Position numbers and translations under genes: made by a program
NCBI GenBank assembly: GCA_016715945.1
Contig: JADJXJ010000001.1
Coordinates: 1,736,001 to 1,800,000 of the forward strand
Direction: 5' to 3'
Length of the DNA: 64,000 nucleotides
Source: Bacteroidota bacterium
Lineage (GTDB): Bacteria; Bacteroidota; Bacteroidia; Bacteroidales; F082
The notes under the pieces: model-generated
What the model was told of the DNA's origin: nothing
What the model saw: the letters and a program-made list of their open reading frames with translations, nothing else
Databases searched by the model: none
In this document: positions 44,201 to 52,341 of the stretch, one piece after another
Layout: the number at the start of each line of letters is the position of its first letter
Position numbering within the stretch: the stretch's first letter is position 1

Positions 44201-45626
44201 AGGCAACCGCACCTTTAAATGGGAATATATGAAGGATTACATTGTGTCGAGCGGCGAAGACTGCGCCTGGATCGACTATATCACCTTCCCGCCAACTCCT
44301 GTAACAAGCTCATGGGCCGGTTTGGATGCCACCATCTGCGCAGGCGAGACCCACCAGCTCGAAGGCACAGCCACGCACTACAACAGCCTGCTCTGGACAA
44401 CAAGTGGCACCGGTACCTTCAGCGATGCCACAATTCTCAATCCAGTTTATACACCCAGTGAAGCGGATATCGCTGCCGGAAGTGTTGTGCTTACCCTCTC
44501 CGCAACCGGACCTAACAGTACGGTTCAGAGCAACAAAACATTGAACATCAATCCGCTGGCTGAAGCAAATGCTGGTATCGAAGCCGCTATCTGCCATGGC
44601 GCCGAACTGGAAATCACCGATGCCGTCGCTGCCAATTACAGCAGCTTGCTATGGACCACTTCCGGTACAGGCATGTTCAGCGACAGCACGTCCCTTGCAC
44701 CGGTTTACACACCAAGCGTCGAAGACTATGCTGCAGGTCAGGTTGTGCTTACCTTGCATGCCATGGGCCTTGGCAATTGCGCCAGTGCATCGAGCCAGAA
44801 GACACTGGCCTTCCATGCGCTTCCAACTGCTACAATTGCTGCATCGGGTGCCGTTTGCCAGGGAACTGCCGCAACCCTCACCCTCGAGCTCACCGGGGCT
44901 GCACCCTGGGTCATCGAAATGGCTAACGGCATGGGAAGCCACACCGTTCCCGCTTCACCCTGGACCTTGGAAGTTTCCCCGAACGAAACCACCACTTACC
45001 TCCTGCTATCGCTCACCGATGCCAACAGCTGCGCAAAAGAAGTTAATGCCGAAGCTCAGGTGGTCGTTAATCACGTTCCTGCCGCTCCTGCTGCACCCAC
45101 TGCTCCTACCGAAGTTGACCATGCTTTCGTAACCAGCAGCAACGTCGGTGCCACAGGCGTAGCCACTGCCACAGACTACGTTTGGAAACTTGAACCAGCT
45201 GCTGCCGGTACACTGACTGCCAATGGCCTGAACGCTACAGTGACCTGGAATTCTCAGTTTATTGGCACAGCAACCATTTCGGTGGCCGGCACGAACGATT
45301 GCGGTCAGGGTGCATGGTCCGAAGCTGCAAGTGTGATAGTGAAAAGCACCATCGGCCTGGGCGAACAAAACAGACCCAGCCTGACCATTTATCCTAACCC
45401 CAGCAATGGAAATGTGAACCTGACCTTTGGTGGCTTTGCACAAGGAAACCTCCGCGTCAGGGTTATCAACCTGGTGGGTGAGGTCGTGTACACCGAATCA
45501 GTTACACTCGAAGGCAAACACAACCTTGTTCAGCTTAAGCTCGGTCACCTGACGGCAGGTCTTTACTTCGTTCAGGTCGAAAACGGAACAAGCACCGTAA
45601 GCCAGCGAATGAATATCCAGAGGTAA
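41202..45626 (+). CDS. second gingipain-like secreted cysteine protease (peptidase C25) with T9SS type A sorting domain
   Basis: The 1474-residue preproprotein begins with a signal peptide (KIYILLLAAIISLPAFA) and a pro-region (about 20-240). The C25 catalytic domain starts GKLLIISHGAYMEAMQPFVAWKKTIGR. The catalytic dyad is His446 (YCNHGSQTGW) and Cys479 (AVACDNGRFTNGTCFAETWMRAS), again 33 residues apart as in R-gingipain. Ig-like domains follow (GDPTLTLRT then about 590-890), a jelly-roll-like region (LEDFETGNFNAFPW, about 905-1030), two similar Ig-type repeats (SSLLWTTSGTGxFSD), and a sorting tail (IYPNPSNGNVN to LTAGLYFVQVENG). It lacks the CUB domains of the upstream paralogue. The two share the same export route but probably bind different surfaces. 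Confidence 0.92.
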   Translation: MRKIYILLLAAIISLPAFASDWTAIQSERPAPIGYRLIHSDQEQIVVQFSIDGFFTKYVETPKGKAAIISVPKMVSLAEKGAPDVPKYAVSAIIGDDVKMDVRVVASRFVDIPNMEIAPSKGDFSRKIDPATVPYTYGSMYQQDAFFPATNTELQEPYILRNFRGQAVTIMPFVYNPVSKTLRVYYDLTIQLFRNGTGGANQFTRSRMLTEDPEFEQVYANHFINFKQARQRYPVLQEQGKLLIISHGAYMEAMQPFVAWKKTIGRPTEMVNVSTIGSTPEAIKTFIQNYYNTNGLTHVLLVGDHQHVPSYNNTTAGGYSDNFYGYLAGNDSYNELFVGRFSAESADHVTNMVTKIITYERDLNQNATWLNTGIGVARNEGAGNGHNGGEADYVHMDYIRDTLLNFTYQTVYREYDGNVPGLPNTTAAQISSRINAGASIINYCNHGSQTGWSVAGYSTSHVEALNNTDRWPIVWAVACDNGRFTNGTCFAETWMRASKNGQPTGAIGTMMSWISQPWQPPMTGQDEMVTILAEGYQNNIKRTFGGTSINGSMKMIDLHGSSGRSTHDTWILFGDPTLTLRTAVPQPMNVQHMPAIFLGMSEFTVMADAEGAMVSLTIDGEIIGTGTITGGQATVSFPALNNVGTLKVAVFGFNKETYISEIDIIPASGPFVAYMSNMVNGVAGGQVHYGQDVQLGIQLKNLGVEPATNIVATLTTNSPHVTILDGTQEFGTLQPNEAVTIADAFSFAVSNSVPNNTPMQFTITMTSPDGNWSSQFNLNALAPAFSVGNFTITELQGNGNGRLDPGETALIRISYTNSGQSAAAQTTGTISFDSPFVIVNSGTHTVESVEAGATAMSEFNVTVTGAAPVGQAVGFNFDVASGAYTASKSFTTKVGLILEDFETGNFNAFPWTFAGNLPWTITLVNPYEGSFSAKSGGITHSQSTQMILQYTVSANDSISFFRKVSSESGYDFLRFYIDNVKVGEWAGNIPWGRVSFPVQAGNRTFKWEYMKDYIVSSGEDCAWIDYITFPPTPVTSSWAGLDATICAGETHQLEGTATHYNSLLWTTSGTGTFSDATILNPVYTPSEADIAAGSVVLTLSATGPNSTVQSNKTLNINPLAEANAGIEAAICHGAELEITDAVAANYSSLLWTTSGTGMFSDSTSLAPVYTPSVEDYAAGQVVLTLHAMGLGNCASASSQKTLAFHALPTATIAASGAVCQGTAATLTLELTGAAPWVIEMANGMGSHTVPASPWTLEVSPNETTTYLLLSLTDANSCAKEVNAEAQVVVNHVPAAPAAPTAPTEVDHAFVTSSNVGATGVATATDYVWKLEPAAAGTLTANGLNATVTWNSQFIGTATISVAGTNDCGQGAWSEAASVIVKSTIGLGEQNRPSLTIYPNPSNGNVNLTFGGFAQGNLRVRVINLVGEVVYTESVTLEGKHNLVQLKLGHLTAGLYFVQVENGTSTVSQRMNIQR

Positions 45627-45647
45627 TCTCGGGGTATTTCCGTCCAT

Positions 45648-45676
45648 AAAAAAAGCGCCTGACCGGCGCTTTTTTT
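45648..45676. terminator. bidirectional terminator between the second protease and the hydroxylase genes
   Basis: A symmetric hairpin with A7-GCGCC (45648-45659), loop TGACC, and GGCGC-T7 (45665-45676) can terminate both convergent genes. It overlaps the stop codon of the minus-strand hydroxylase. Confidence 0.85.
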
Positions 45677-47405
45677 ATTGGATCAGATTCAACCCCCGGT
45701 GAATCACATTCCGGAGGCTTTCATCACTTTGGGCAAGATCTTCCAGGTAAATGCGGATATCTCCCAGAAGTTCGGGATTGGTGTTTGTCTGGCTGCAATA
45801 CTCGGCCATTTCGAGCGGCAAAAGCCATTCCCCCGTCCATCGCGTCCGCACCTGCTGCCAGATATTCCGGAGCCTGGAAGCATCTCCCCCATGCTCACGC
45901 AGGTCGCGCACCTGTTTGTACAGCTCAAACAGCGCCCTTTGATCATCTGTATGTTCAATCCGGTGTGTCTTTTCCTTGGGCACGGGGAACTCAAGCCCGA
46001 AAGCATCCGGATCGGCAGGTCCGCTGAACACCGACACATTTTGCTCGCCCACAGCCATATTGTAGGTTCCCCACTCAGGTTCAAACAGTATCTCGTCCTG
46101 ATACCTTACCAGGCAATGGTCGAAGTGCATCAACACCAGCTTGCCCTCGCAGCGTGTGGCCCCACGGTAAGTGCCCGTGATGGTGATTCCGGATTCAAAT
46201 TCAAGCTCGACTTTGTTGCCGGCAACGACGCCTATCTCAGCCAGGTCGGCATCCTCCAGGTAACGTGGGGGCTTAAATGTGTTCCTGATGCGTCCGATGG
46301 GCGAACCAAAACCGTGTGTGTGGACGGCTTTACCATGGCCTTCGAGCTGTTTGTTGTTGTAGCACAGCATGGTAGGTCCGGTCGTGCGCACGTACACCGG
46401 TTGATTTTGATGTAAAATATATTCCGTGAAGGTTCCGGACACCTGCAAACCTGAGCTGTACACACATGTGGCTGCCGAACCCGACTCAATCGCCTTGAGG
46501 ATTCCTTCGATGCCACCTTTACGCAAGGCCATGCGCGAAGCAAATTCATCGAGCACCCTGGTAAGATGCGCAAAATCGGGCGTCACAAACAACTGGGGTT
46601 GTGGCTTGGTAATGTCGAAGTTATAATAAACTGCATCCACAGTATATGGCAGTTTCAGCACTTTGTCGCTAAGTGCACCTGCGCTTTCGCCTATGGACGA
46701 GAGCAAACCGGCACCGTAAATTTTGGGATCATTGATGCTGCCAATCAAACCATATTCCACAGTCCACCAGTGCAGGTTGCGGATCAGGGCCATCTCGGAA
46801 GGGATGCCCAGACTTTTCTCCCTTTGCGCCAGCTCGTATTCGGCTTTGGCAATGGCATCGGCAGGTGTAAAAGGGTCGGCTTTGAGAATGGATAAATGCC
46901 TGATGGCCTCATACAGCTCGTAATCTGCAGCCGAGGAGAAGGCTTTTGCACCAACCTCACCGAAATATTTCAGGTAAGCAGCGTAATCAGGATCAGCAAT
47001 GATGGGCGCATGCCCGGCCGCTTCGTGAATGATATCAGGGGCAGGTGTATATTCCACCTGGTCGATGGGACGGATATCGGCCGCAATAACCAGCACATTG
47101 TAGGCCTGAAATTCCATAAAAGCAGCGGGCGGAATAAATCCATCCACTGTCACCGCAGCCCAGCCAATGCGCGAAAGGATACGGTTCATCTCGTGTATGT
47201 CGGGAATATGTTCAAGCGAGATTCCTGTGCGTGCAAGTCCGTCGAGATAGGAATGGTGTGCCTTGTCTTTGAGAAAAGCCAGGTTTTGCCGCATGACATA
47301 TCTCCAGATCGAGTGATCCTGCCACGAATACCTGTCGTAGTGCTGATCGATTACCAATTGCATCAGATGGCGCGGAAGCTTTGAAAGCACCTCGTTTTCA
47401 AACAT
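45675..47405 (-). CDS. biopterin-type aromatic amino acid hydroxylase (phenylalanine 4-monooxygenase-like) with long C-terminal extension
   Basis: The 576-residue protein has the catalytic domain of pterin-dependent aromatic amino acid hydroxylases in its N-terminal part. Fe(II) ligands are the two His of IIHEAAGHAPI and a Glu in HWWTVEYGLIG. Other conserved stretches are GFIPPAAFMEFQA, QVEYTPAPD and LLSSIGESAGALSD, and TKPQPQLFVTPDF marks the domain end. The remaining 260 residues (about 315-576) are a beta-rich segment (ESGITITGTYRGATRCEGKL, EPEWGTYNMAVGEQ) and a helical tail, not present in the usual 260-300-residue bacterial enzyme. It would make tyrosine from phenylalanine and thus feed the hppD-hmgA-fahA pathway. 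The ATG at 47405 is chosen over a TTG ten codons upstream. Confidence 0.9.
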   Translation of the reverse strand: MFENEVLSKLPRHLMQLVIDQHYDRYSWQDHSIWRYVMRQNLAFLKDKAHHSYLDGLARTGISLEHIPDIHEMNRILSRIGWAAVTVDGFIPPAAFMEFQAYNVLVIAADIRPIDQVEYTPAPDIIHEAAGHAPIIADPDYAAYLKYFGEVGAKAFSSAADYELYEAIRHLSILKADPFTPADAIAKAEYELAQREKSLGIPSEMALIRNLHWWTVEYGLIGSINDPKIYGAGLLSSIGESAGALSDKVLKLPYTVDAVYYNFDITKPQPQLFVTPDFAHLTRVLDEFASRMALRKGGIEGILKAIESGSAATCVYSSGLQVSGTFTEYILHQNQPVYVRTTGPTMLCYNNKQLEGHGKAVHTHGFGSPIGRIRNTFKPPRYLEDADLAEIGVVAGNKVELEFESGITITGTYRGATRCEGKLVLMHFDHCLVRYQDEILFEPEWGTYNMAVGEQNVSVFSGPADPDAFGLEFPVPKEKTHRIEHTDDQRALFELYKQVRDLREHGGDASRLRNIWQQVRTRWTGEWLLPLEMAEYCSQTNTNPELLGDIRIYLEDLAQSDESLRNVIHRGLNLIQ

Positions 47406-47537
47406 TGTCGGGAAGTTTGAGGTTATTTTAAGCAATGACCTGCCGAAAATAACCTATTTCACGCAATCGTTTGTTATAAAAAAGCTAAAAAACTTATATG
47501 TCTGATAATTAGAGTGTTAGAAACGAAGTGGCTTTGG

Positions 47538-48188
47538 TCAGTCGTCGCCGAGGTCACCAAGCAGTGGCACAAACCTGAAATACCCATGTTGTTCGCGGTC
47601 GAGGCTTCCGTCTGTGTTTTTGATGATGCGTAGCATCACCTGGTCATCGCCCGATCCAAGCGGCAAAACGATGATTCCCCCTGGTTTTAGCTGATCAACA
47701 AGCGCCCGGGGTATTTCGGGGGCTGCCGCCGTAATCAGAATGCGGTCGAATGGGGCAAAAGTGGGCAATCCGAGGTTTCCGTCCCCAAGAAACGTTTTTA
47801 CCTTCCAGTTGTGTTCTTCGAGAAAGGCCTTCGTCTTGAGGTAGAGCTTTCGCTGTCGCTCTATGGTAAACACCTTGGCTCCCATCTGGGCCAGCACGCA
47901 GGCCTGGTAACCACTCCCGGTGCCAATCTCGAGCACCTTGTGGCCGGGCGAGACCTGCAGAAGCTGCGACTGAAAAGCCACTGTGTAAGGCTGCGAAATG
48001 GTTTGTCCCGACCCGATGGGGAATGGTTTGTCCTGATAGGCAAACTCCACAAAAGATGAATCCATGAAAAAATGCCTCGGCACAGCTTCGAGTGCCTGAA
48101 GCACGCGCTTATCGGTGATGCCTTTTTCGCGGATCGAATCCACGAGTTTTTTTCTCAACCCCTTATGCCTGAACGTATCAATCATCAT
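47538..48188 (-). CDS. pcm: protein-L-isoaspartate O-methyltransferase
   Basis: The 216-residue enzyme methylates isoaspartyl residues with S-adenosylmethionine, starting repair of aged proteins. Family features are GITDKRVLQALEAVPRHFFMD, AYQDKPFPIGSGQTISQPYTVA, and the SAM-binding VLEIGTGSGYQACVLAQMGAKVFTIER-type loop, followed by FDRILITAAAPEIPRALVDQLKPGGIIVLPLG. The start is ATG 48188 (MMIDTFRHKGLRKKL); the next codon, 48185, is an equally good ATG. An in-frame extension to 48281 overlaps the divergent oxidoreductase promoter. A one-mismatch -7 element (TAACTTCG) lies at 48236-48243 on the minus strand. Confidence 0.95.
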   Translation of the reverse strand: MMIDTFRHKGLRKKLVDSIREKGITDKRVLQALEAVPRHFFMDSSFVEFAYQDKPFPIGSGQTISQPYTVAFQSQLLQVSPGHKVLEIGTGSGYQACVLAQMGAKVFTIERQRKLYLKTKAFLEEHNWKVKTFLGDGNLGLPTFAPFDRILITAAAPEIPRALVDQLKPGGIIVLPLGSGDDQVMLRIIKNTDGSLDREQHGYFRFVPLLGDLGDD

Positions 48189-48268
48189 GCGCCTGAGCAG
48201 GAAACTATACAGCCTGTTGTTTTTGTTTTGGTGCGCGAAGTTAGTAATTCTAAGCCGTGCGAAATTGG

Positions 48269-48276
48269 TACCTTTG
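48269..48276 (+). promoter_or_regulatory. -7 element (TACCTTTG) for the Gfo/Idh/MocA gene
   Basis: TACCTTTG is an exact TAnnTTTG match ending 16 bp before the ATG at 48293. It excludes the in-frame upstream start at 48257. Confidence 0.5.
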
Positions 48277-48292
48277 CCCAAACAAACCTGAT

Positions 48293-49279
48293 ATGCTCCG
48301 AATTGGCGTGCTGGGTGCAGGTCACCTGGGAAAGATACATCTACGTTGCATCCGGCAAATACCTCAATATCACCTCGTTGGCTTTTACGACCCTGATCTG
48401 GACACCGCTTCCCGGGTTTCGGCCGAGTTTGGACTCACCAGCTTCGACAGCATCGACAGTCTGGTGGAGGCATGCGATGTGGTGGACATTGTGACCCCTA
48501 CGGTGGCCCATTTCAGCTGCGCGAGTCTTGCACTGAACCGCAAAAGACATGTGTTTATCGAGAAACCCATCGTAGCTACTCCCGAAGAAGCCAGCGAGCT
48601 GATGCAGTTGGCCAAAGAAGCAGGTGTAAAGGTGCAGGTAGGGCACGTGGAGCGTTTCAATCCGGCTTTCCTGGCAGTGAAGGAGGTGATCAGCAATCCC
48701 ATGTTTATCGAGACGCATCGTCTGGCACAGTTCAACCCCAGAGGAACTGATGTGCCTGTGGTGCTCGACCTGATGGTGCACGACATCGACATCCTGCTCA
48801 GTGTGGTCAAATCGCCGGTTGCATCCATCAGCGCCAGCGGGGTGCCTGTGGTGAGCGGCAGTCCCGACATTGCCAACGCGCGCATAGCTTTCGAAAATGG
48901 GTGTGTAGCCAACCTCACTGCAAGCCGCATCTCGCTCAAAAACATGCGCAAATCGAGGTTCTTTCAGAAAGATGCTTACATAGCCGTGGATTTTTTGGAG
49001 AAAAAAGCCGAGATCGTGCGCATGCAAAGTCTGGAAAAAGAACCCGACGATCCCATGGCCATGGTTATCGACCTGGGCAACGGAAAAGGCTATCGCCAGA
49101 TCAGCTTCGAACGCCCCGATATAGCGCCCCTGAATGCCATACAGGCCGAACTCGAAAGTTTTTACGATGCAGTGGTCCACAACAAAACACCTATGGTGAC
49201 CATTGAGGATGGGTATCAGGTGCTGCTGGTAGCCCACCAAATACTTGAGGCAGTGAATGATAACCAAAAAACCAAATAA
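48293..49279 (+). CDS. Gfo/Idh/MocA-family NAD(P)-dependent oxidoreductase
   Basis: The 328-residue protein has an N-terminal Rossmann fold (MLRIGVLGAGHLGKIHLRCI) with the expected FYDPDLD second-strand acidic end and the EKPIVATPEEASELM motif carrying the conserved Lys of the EKP signature. The C-terminal alpha/beta domain follows from about residue 120 (VGHVERFNPAFLAVKEVI, VLDLMVHDIDILLSVV with the catalytic-site His-Asp). Family members oxidise or reduce sugars or nucleotide-sugars. The closest pattern is UDP-N-acetylglucosamine 3-dehydrogenase-like, but substrate assignment is not possible. Two genes downstream is a sugar transferase, which would fit cell-surface glycan synthesis. Confidence 0.9.
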   Translation: MLRIGVLGAGHLGKIHLRCIRQIPQYHLVGFYDPDLDTASRVSAEFGLTSFDSIDSLVEACDVVDIVTPTVAHFSCASLALNRKRHVFIEKPIVATPEEASELMQLAKEAGVKVQVGHVERFNPAFLAVKEVISNPMFIETHRLAQFNPRGTDVPVVLDLMVHDIDILLSVVKSPVASISASGVPVVSGSPDIANARIAFENGCVANLTASRISLKNMRKSRFFQKDAYIAVDFLEKKAEIVRMQSLEKEPDDPMAMVIDLGNGKGYRQISFERPDIAPLNAIQAELESFYDAVVHNKTPMVTIEDGYQVLLVAHQILEAVNDNQKTK

Positions 49280-49353
49280 TTCAGCCCTCCTCTGCAATAT
49301 GCAATCGTTTACGAACGTTTTCACTCACTGAAACCTTAACCAACGCAAGCTGC

Positions 49354-50259
49354 ATGAGGGTACGTTTACGTGCTGCCTTACGTATTCTGATTTTTGTTTT
49401 TATAGCATCCCTGTTTCACACGGCCTGCTATAAATTCGAAGGCGACCAAACCGTACCTGCCTATCTCCGTATCGACAGCATCAGGTTCTCCACGGATTAT
49501 GCCACACAGGGCAGCAATACCCACAACATTTCGGATGCCTGGGTTTATGTGAACGGCCAGCTCATTGGCGCATTCGAACTGCCTGCCACCTTTCCCGTGC
49601 TGGCACGTGGCAAACAAAGGCTGGAGATTCGCCCGGGTATCAAACTCAATGGAATCGCTGCAACGCGCGTGCCTTATCCGTTTATGAAACCCATAGTGGT
49701 CGAAAACTTTGAGTTTTTTGAAGATTCTGTTGTTCGGTTCAATCCGCAAACCACCTATTACGAAAATCTGAGATTCCTCTGGAAAGAAGACTTTGAGCGC
49801 ATCAGCTTTACCCTCGAGAAAACCAATCAGAGCGATACCACCATCAACAGGACAGAGCCTGCAAATCATCCCGAAGCCTGGCTATCCCCTTATTCGGCAT
49901 ACTCGGGCAAGATACATCTGACAGGCAACCGGAAGTTTTTCCGCATCATGTCGCACCAGGGGTTTAATTTGCCCGGCAACGGATCTCCTGTTTTTCTTGA
50001 GCTTGATTATAAGTGCGACCGCCCTTTTGGCGTCGGCCTGCTCATCCGCATCGACAACAACATCGAGGCATTTCCGCTCGTTGTGGTCAACAAAAGCAAC
50101 TCCTGGAACAAAATTTACATCAACCTTACCCCTCTGGCTTCAACCTACAGCTATGCCGAATGGTTCAAGGTCTATTTTGAATCGGAACTGGCCAGCGAAA
50201 CGGAAGCCCGGTTTTATTTCGACAACATCAAACTGATCCATAGGATACAAACCCAATGA
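49354..50259 (+). CDS. conserved lipoprotein of unknown function, coupled to a sugar transferase
   Basis: The 301-residue protein has a lipoprotein-type signal (ALRILIFVFIASLFHTAC), with Cys about 25 as the lipidation site. The body is beta-rich: an N-terminal half with VPAYLRIDSIRFST and SDAWVYVNGQLIGAFELP, where PEGA-like or beta-sandwich strands precede ARGKQRLEIRPGIKLNG. The C-terminal half (PEAWLSPYSAYSGKIHLTG, ELDYKCDRPFGVGLLIR, WFKVYFESEL, FYFDNIKLI) looks like a jelly-roll carbohydrate-binding fold. No catalytic motif is visible. Its stop overlaps the start of the sugar transferase by 4 bp, so a linked role in surface polysaccharide is possible. Confidence 0.75.
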   Translation: MRVRLRAALRILIFVFIASLFHTACYKFEGDQTVPAYLRIDSIRFSTDYATQGSNTHNISDAWVYVNGQLIGAFELPATFPVLARGKQRLEIRPGIKLNGIAATRVPYPFMKPIVVENFEFFEDSVVRFNPQTTYYENLRFLWKEDFERISFTLEKTNQSDTTINRTEPANHPEAWLSPYSAYSGKIHLTGNRKFFRIMSHQGFNLPGNGSPVFLELDYKCDRPFGVGLLIRIDNNIEAFPLVVVNKSNSWNKIYINLTPLASTYSYAEWFKVYFESELASETEARFYFDNIKLIHRIQTQ

Positions 50260-51671
50260 ACCGACGTTTACAGGTAGCAAAGTATGTCATACTCGACTGG
50301 CTCTCAGCCCTGATGGCCTGGACGTTGTTTTACTTCTACCGTAAACAAACCGAAAACCCCTCGTTCCATGAACAGTTTGAGCTTGTTTTCAGGGATCCTA
50401 ACTTCTGGTATGGCATCACCCTCATTCCTCTTGGCTGGCTCACACTCTATGCCATGGTGGGCGCCTACCGCCAGATTTACCGCAAAGCCAGGCTCCGCGA
50501 ACTCGGACAAACGCTTGTCATCACCCTCATCGGGGTGACAATCATCTTCTTTGTGGCCATACTCGACGATATTATCCTCACCTACAAGTCTTATTATCAG
50601 TCGTTTATCGTCCTGTTTACCCTACATTTCAGCCTAACCTATGCCGGCAGGCTGGCACTCACCACGGCCACTGTCAAAAAAATTCACAACAAAATCATCG
50701 GGTTCAACACCATCATTGTGGGCTCGAACGGAAATGCAACAAAAATTTACAAAGACATTGAAAACCAAAAGGTTTCGTCGGGCAACATTTTCCTGGGTTT
50801 TGTGAGTGTGTATGATACAGAAGATTTTAAAATTGGTCAGTATCTGCCCCACCTCGGGCATTACAGCGATCTGAAAAAGCTTGTGGATGAACTGAAGATC
50901 GAAGAGGTGATTATTGCCATTGAGCGCAAGGAAACGGATACCATTGAGAACATTATTGCCCTGCTCGAAGACACCACGGTGGTGATCAAGATCATCCCCA
51001 TCATGCAGGATTTCCTCTTCGGAACGGTGAAGATGAGCGCCATCTGGCATGCACCGCTCATTCAGATATCGCCCGATCTGATGCCTGCATGGCAGCAATC
51101 GATCAAGCGCCTCATGGACATCGTCATTTCCATTGTTGCCATGATTGTGCTTATTCCGCTCTATATCTTCACCGCTGTTGGCGTCAAACTCTCCTCCCGT
51201 GGCCCCATCCTATATTCGCAGGAACGCATCGGCCGGTATGGAAAGCCCTTTAAGATGCACAAATTCAGGAGCATGTATGTTGATGCCGAATCGAACGGAC
51301 CGCAGCTAAGCTCCGAGAACGATCCCCGTATCACACCTTTCGGGCGATTTATCCGAAAGGTCCGACTCGACGAAATACCTCAATTCTACACCGTCCTCAA
51401 AGGCGACATGTCGTTGGTCGGGCCGCGCCCCGAGCGGCAGTATTACATTGATCAGATCGTAAAGCGGGCACCCCATTACCGGTTGCTGCTGCGCGTAAAA
51501 CCTGGTATCACCAGCTGGGGCCAGGTGAAATTCGGCTATGCTTCCACGGTGGACGAAATGATCGAGCGCTTGCAGTACGACATCCTCTACATTGAGAATA
51601 TGAGTATTGCCATGGATATCAAGATCCTCATCTATACCGCGCTCATCGTGTTGCAAGGAAGGGGAAAATAG
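50256..51671 (+). CDS. polyprenyl-phosphate sugar-phosphate transferase (WcaJ/WbaP-type)
   Basis: The 471-residue membrane protein starts glycan assembly by moving a sugar-1-phosphate from a UDP-sugar onto undecaprenyl phosphate. Four N-terminal transmembrane helices (about 10-135) precede a Rossmann-like CoA-binding domain (IIGFNTIIVGSNGNATKIYKDI, LGHYSDLKKLVDELKIEEVIIAIE). The catalytic bacterial sugar transferase domain starts at SIKRLMDIVISIVAMIVLIPLYI and shows PILYSQERIGRYGKPFKMHKFRSM, LDEIPQFYTVLKGDMSLVGPRPER and VKPGITSWGQV. It is translationally coupled to the upstream lipoprotein, and no other glycan-cluster genes are adjacent. Which sugar is used cannot be told. Confidence 0.93.
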   Translation: MNRRLQVAKYVILDWLSALMAWTLFYFYRKQTENPSFHEQFELVFRDPNFWYGITLIPLGWLTLYAMVGAYRQIYRKARLRELGQTLVITLIGVTIIFFVAILDDIILTYKSYYQSFIVLFTLHFSLTYAGRLALTTATVKKIHNKIIGFNTIIVGSNGNATKIYKDIENQKVSSGNIFLGFVSVYDTEDFKIGQYLPHLGHYSDLKKLVDELKIEEVIIAIERKETDTIENIIALLEDTTVVIKIIPIMQDFLFGTVKMSAIWHAPLIQISPDLMPAWQQSIKRLMDIVISIVAMIVLIPLYIFTAVGVKLSSRGPILYSQERIGRYGKPFKMHKFRSMYVDAESNGPQLSSENDPRITPFGRFIRKVRLDEIPQFYTVLKGDMSLVGPRPERQYYIDQIVKRAPHYRLLLRVKPGITSWGQVKFGYASTVDEMIERLQYDILYIENMSIAMDIKILIYTALIVLQGRGK

Positions 51672-51672
51672 G

Positions 51673-52302
51673 TCAGAGCTGACCATTCTCGATCATTCTG
51701 ACAATCATCTCGATAGCCGCATCCTCGCCTTCAGGCTCGTACCTCGACTTTAGGTTGTAACCCCAGATACGGGCAAATCCCTGATAAAAAAAGGCCACCA
51801 CATTGCCCCGCAGTTCCTGGAGCAATGCGTAAGATGTTTCGCTGGTTTCGCGGTCAATCAGCTTGATCAGTATCTTCCCCTGGGTAAAGGTAAGCTCGCT
51901 CAGCTCCGCACTATATTGCGCCTTAATTTCCTCTTCAGCCTGGCGCATGATCCTGCGCCGCTCACGGTCGGTGCGCGCAGCAGCCAGCTGCTCTTCGTAT
52001 TCCCTGAGCTTGATGCCGGCCAGGCGTGCATAAGGATATACCTTCTTTACGTTGTAGATAAGCCGTTGAAAACGCCGCAGATCGCGCTCACTTTGGAAAC
52101 CCCAGATGATGACTTCCGGAAGTTGAATGAGTGGTACGGTATCGTGCTGAATGATGGTTGCATGCACAACTATCTGATCTTCCTGTTGCTGAGCATGGAT
52201 CCGAACCGGGAAAAACAGTACCAGGGCAAGAACGAAAATTCCTGAGAAAAACTTGCCTGTTGTGGGGCACGCCTGCCGGCCGGTGTTTGCATGCTTTGCC
52301 AT
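51673..52302 (-). CDS. DUF4294-family exported protein
   Basis: The 209-residue protein has an N-terminal signal segment (FFSGIFVLALVLFFPVRIHAQ) after a polar start. The body matches DUF4294: TVPLIQLPEVIIWGF, then RRFQRLIYNVKKVYPYARLAGIKLREYEEQL, ERRRIMRQAEEEIKAQY, LTFTQGKILIKLIDRETSETSYALLQELRG and a Trp-rich AFFYQGFARIWGYNLKSRYEPEGED tail. The family is restricted to Bacteroidota and has no known function. It lies 39 bp after the end of clpX on the same strand, so co-transcription with the protease operon is possible. Confidence 0.85.
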   Translation of the reverse strand: MAKHANTGRQACPTTGKFFSGIFVLALVLFFPVRIHAQQQEDQIVVHATIIQHDTVPLIQLPEVIIWGFQSERDLRRFQRLIYNVKKVYPYARLAGIKLREYEEQLAAARTDRERRRIMRQAEEEIKAQYSAELSELTFTQGKILIKLIDRETSETSYALLQELRGNVVAFFYQGFARIWGYNLKSRYEPEGEDAAIEMIVRMIENGQL

Positions 52303-52341
52303 GACGCACTGTCATTCAATAAACATGCCAGAATGCGGGCA

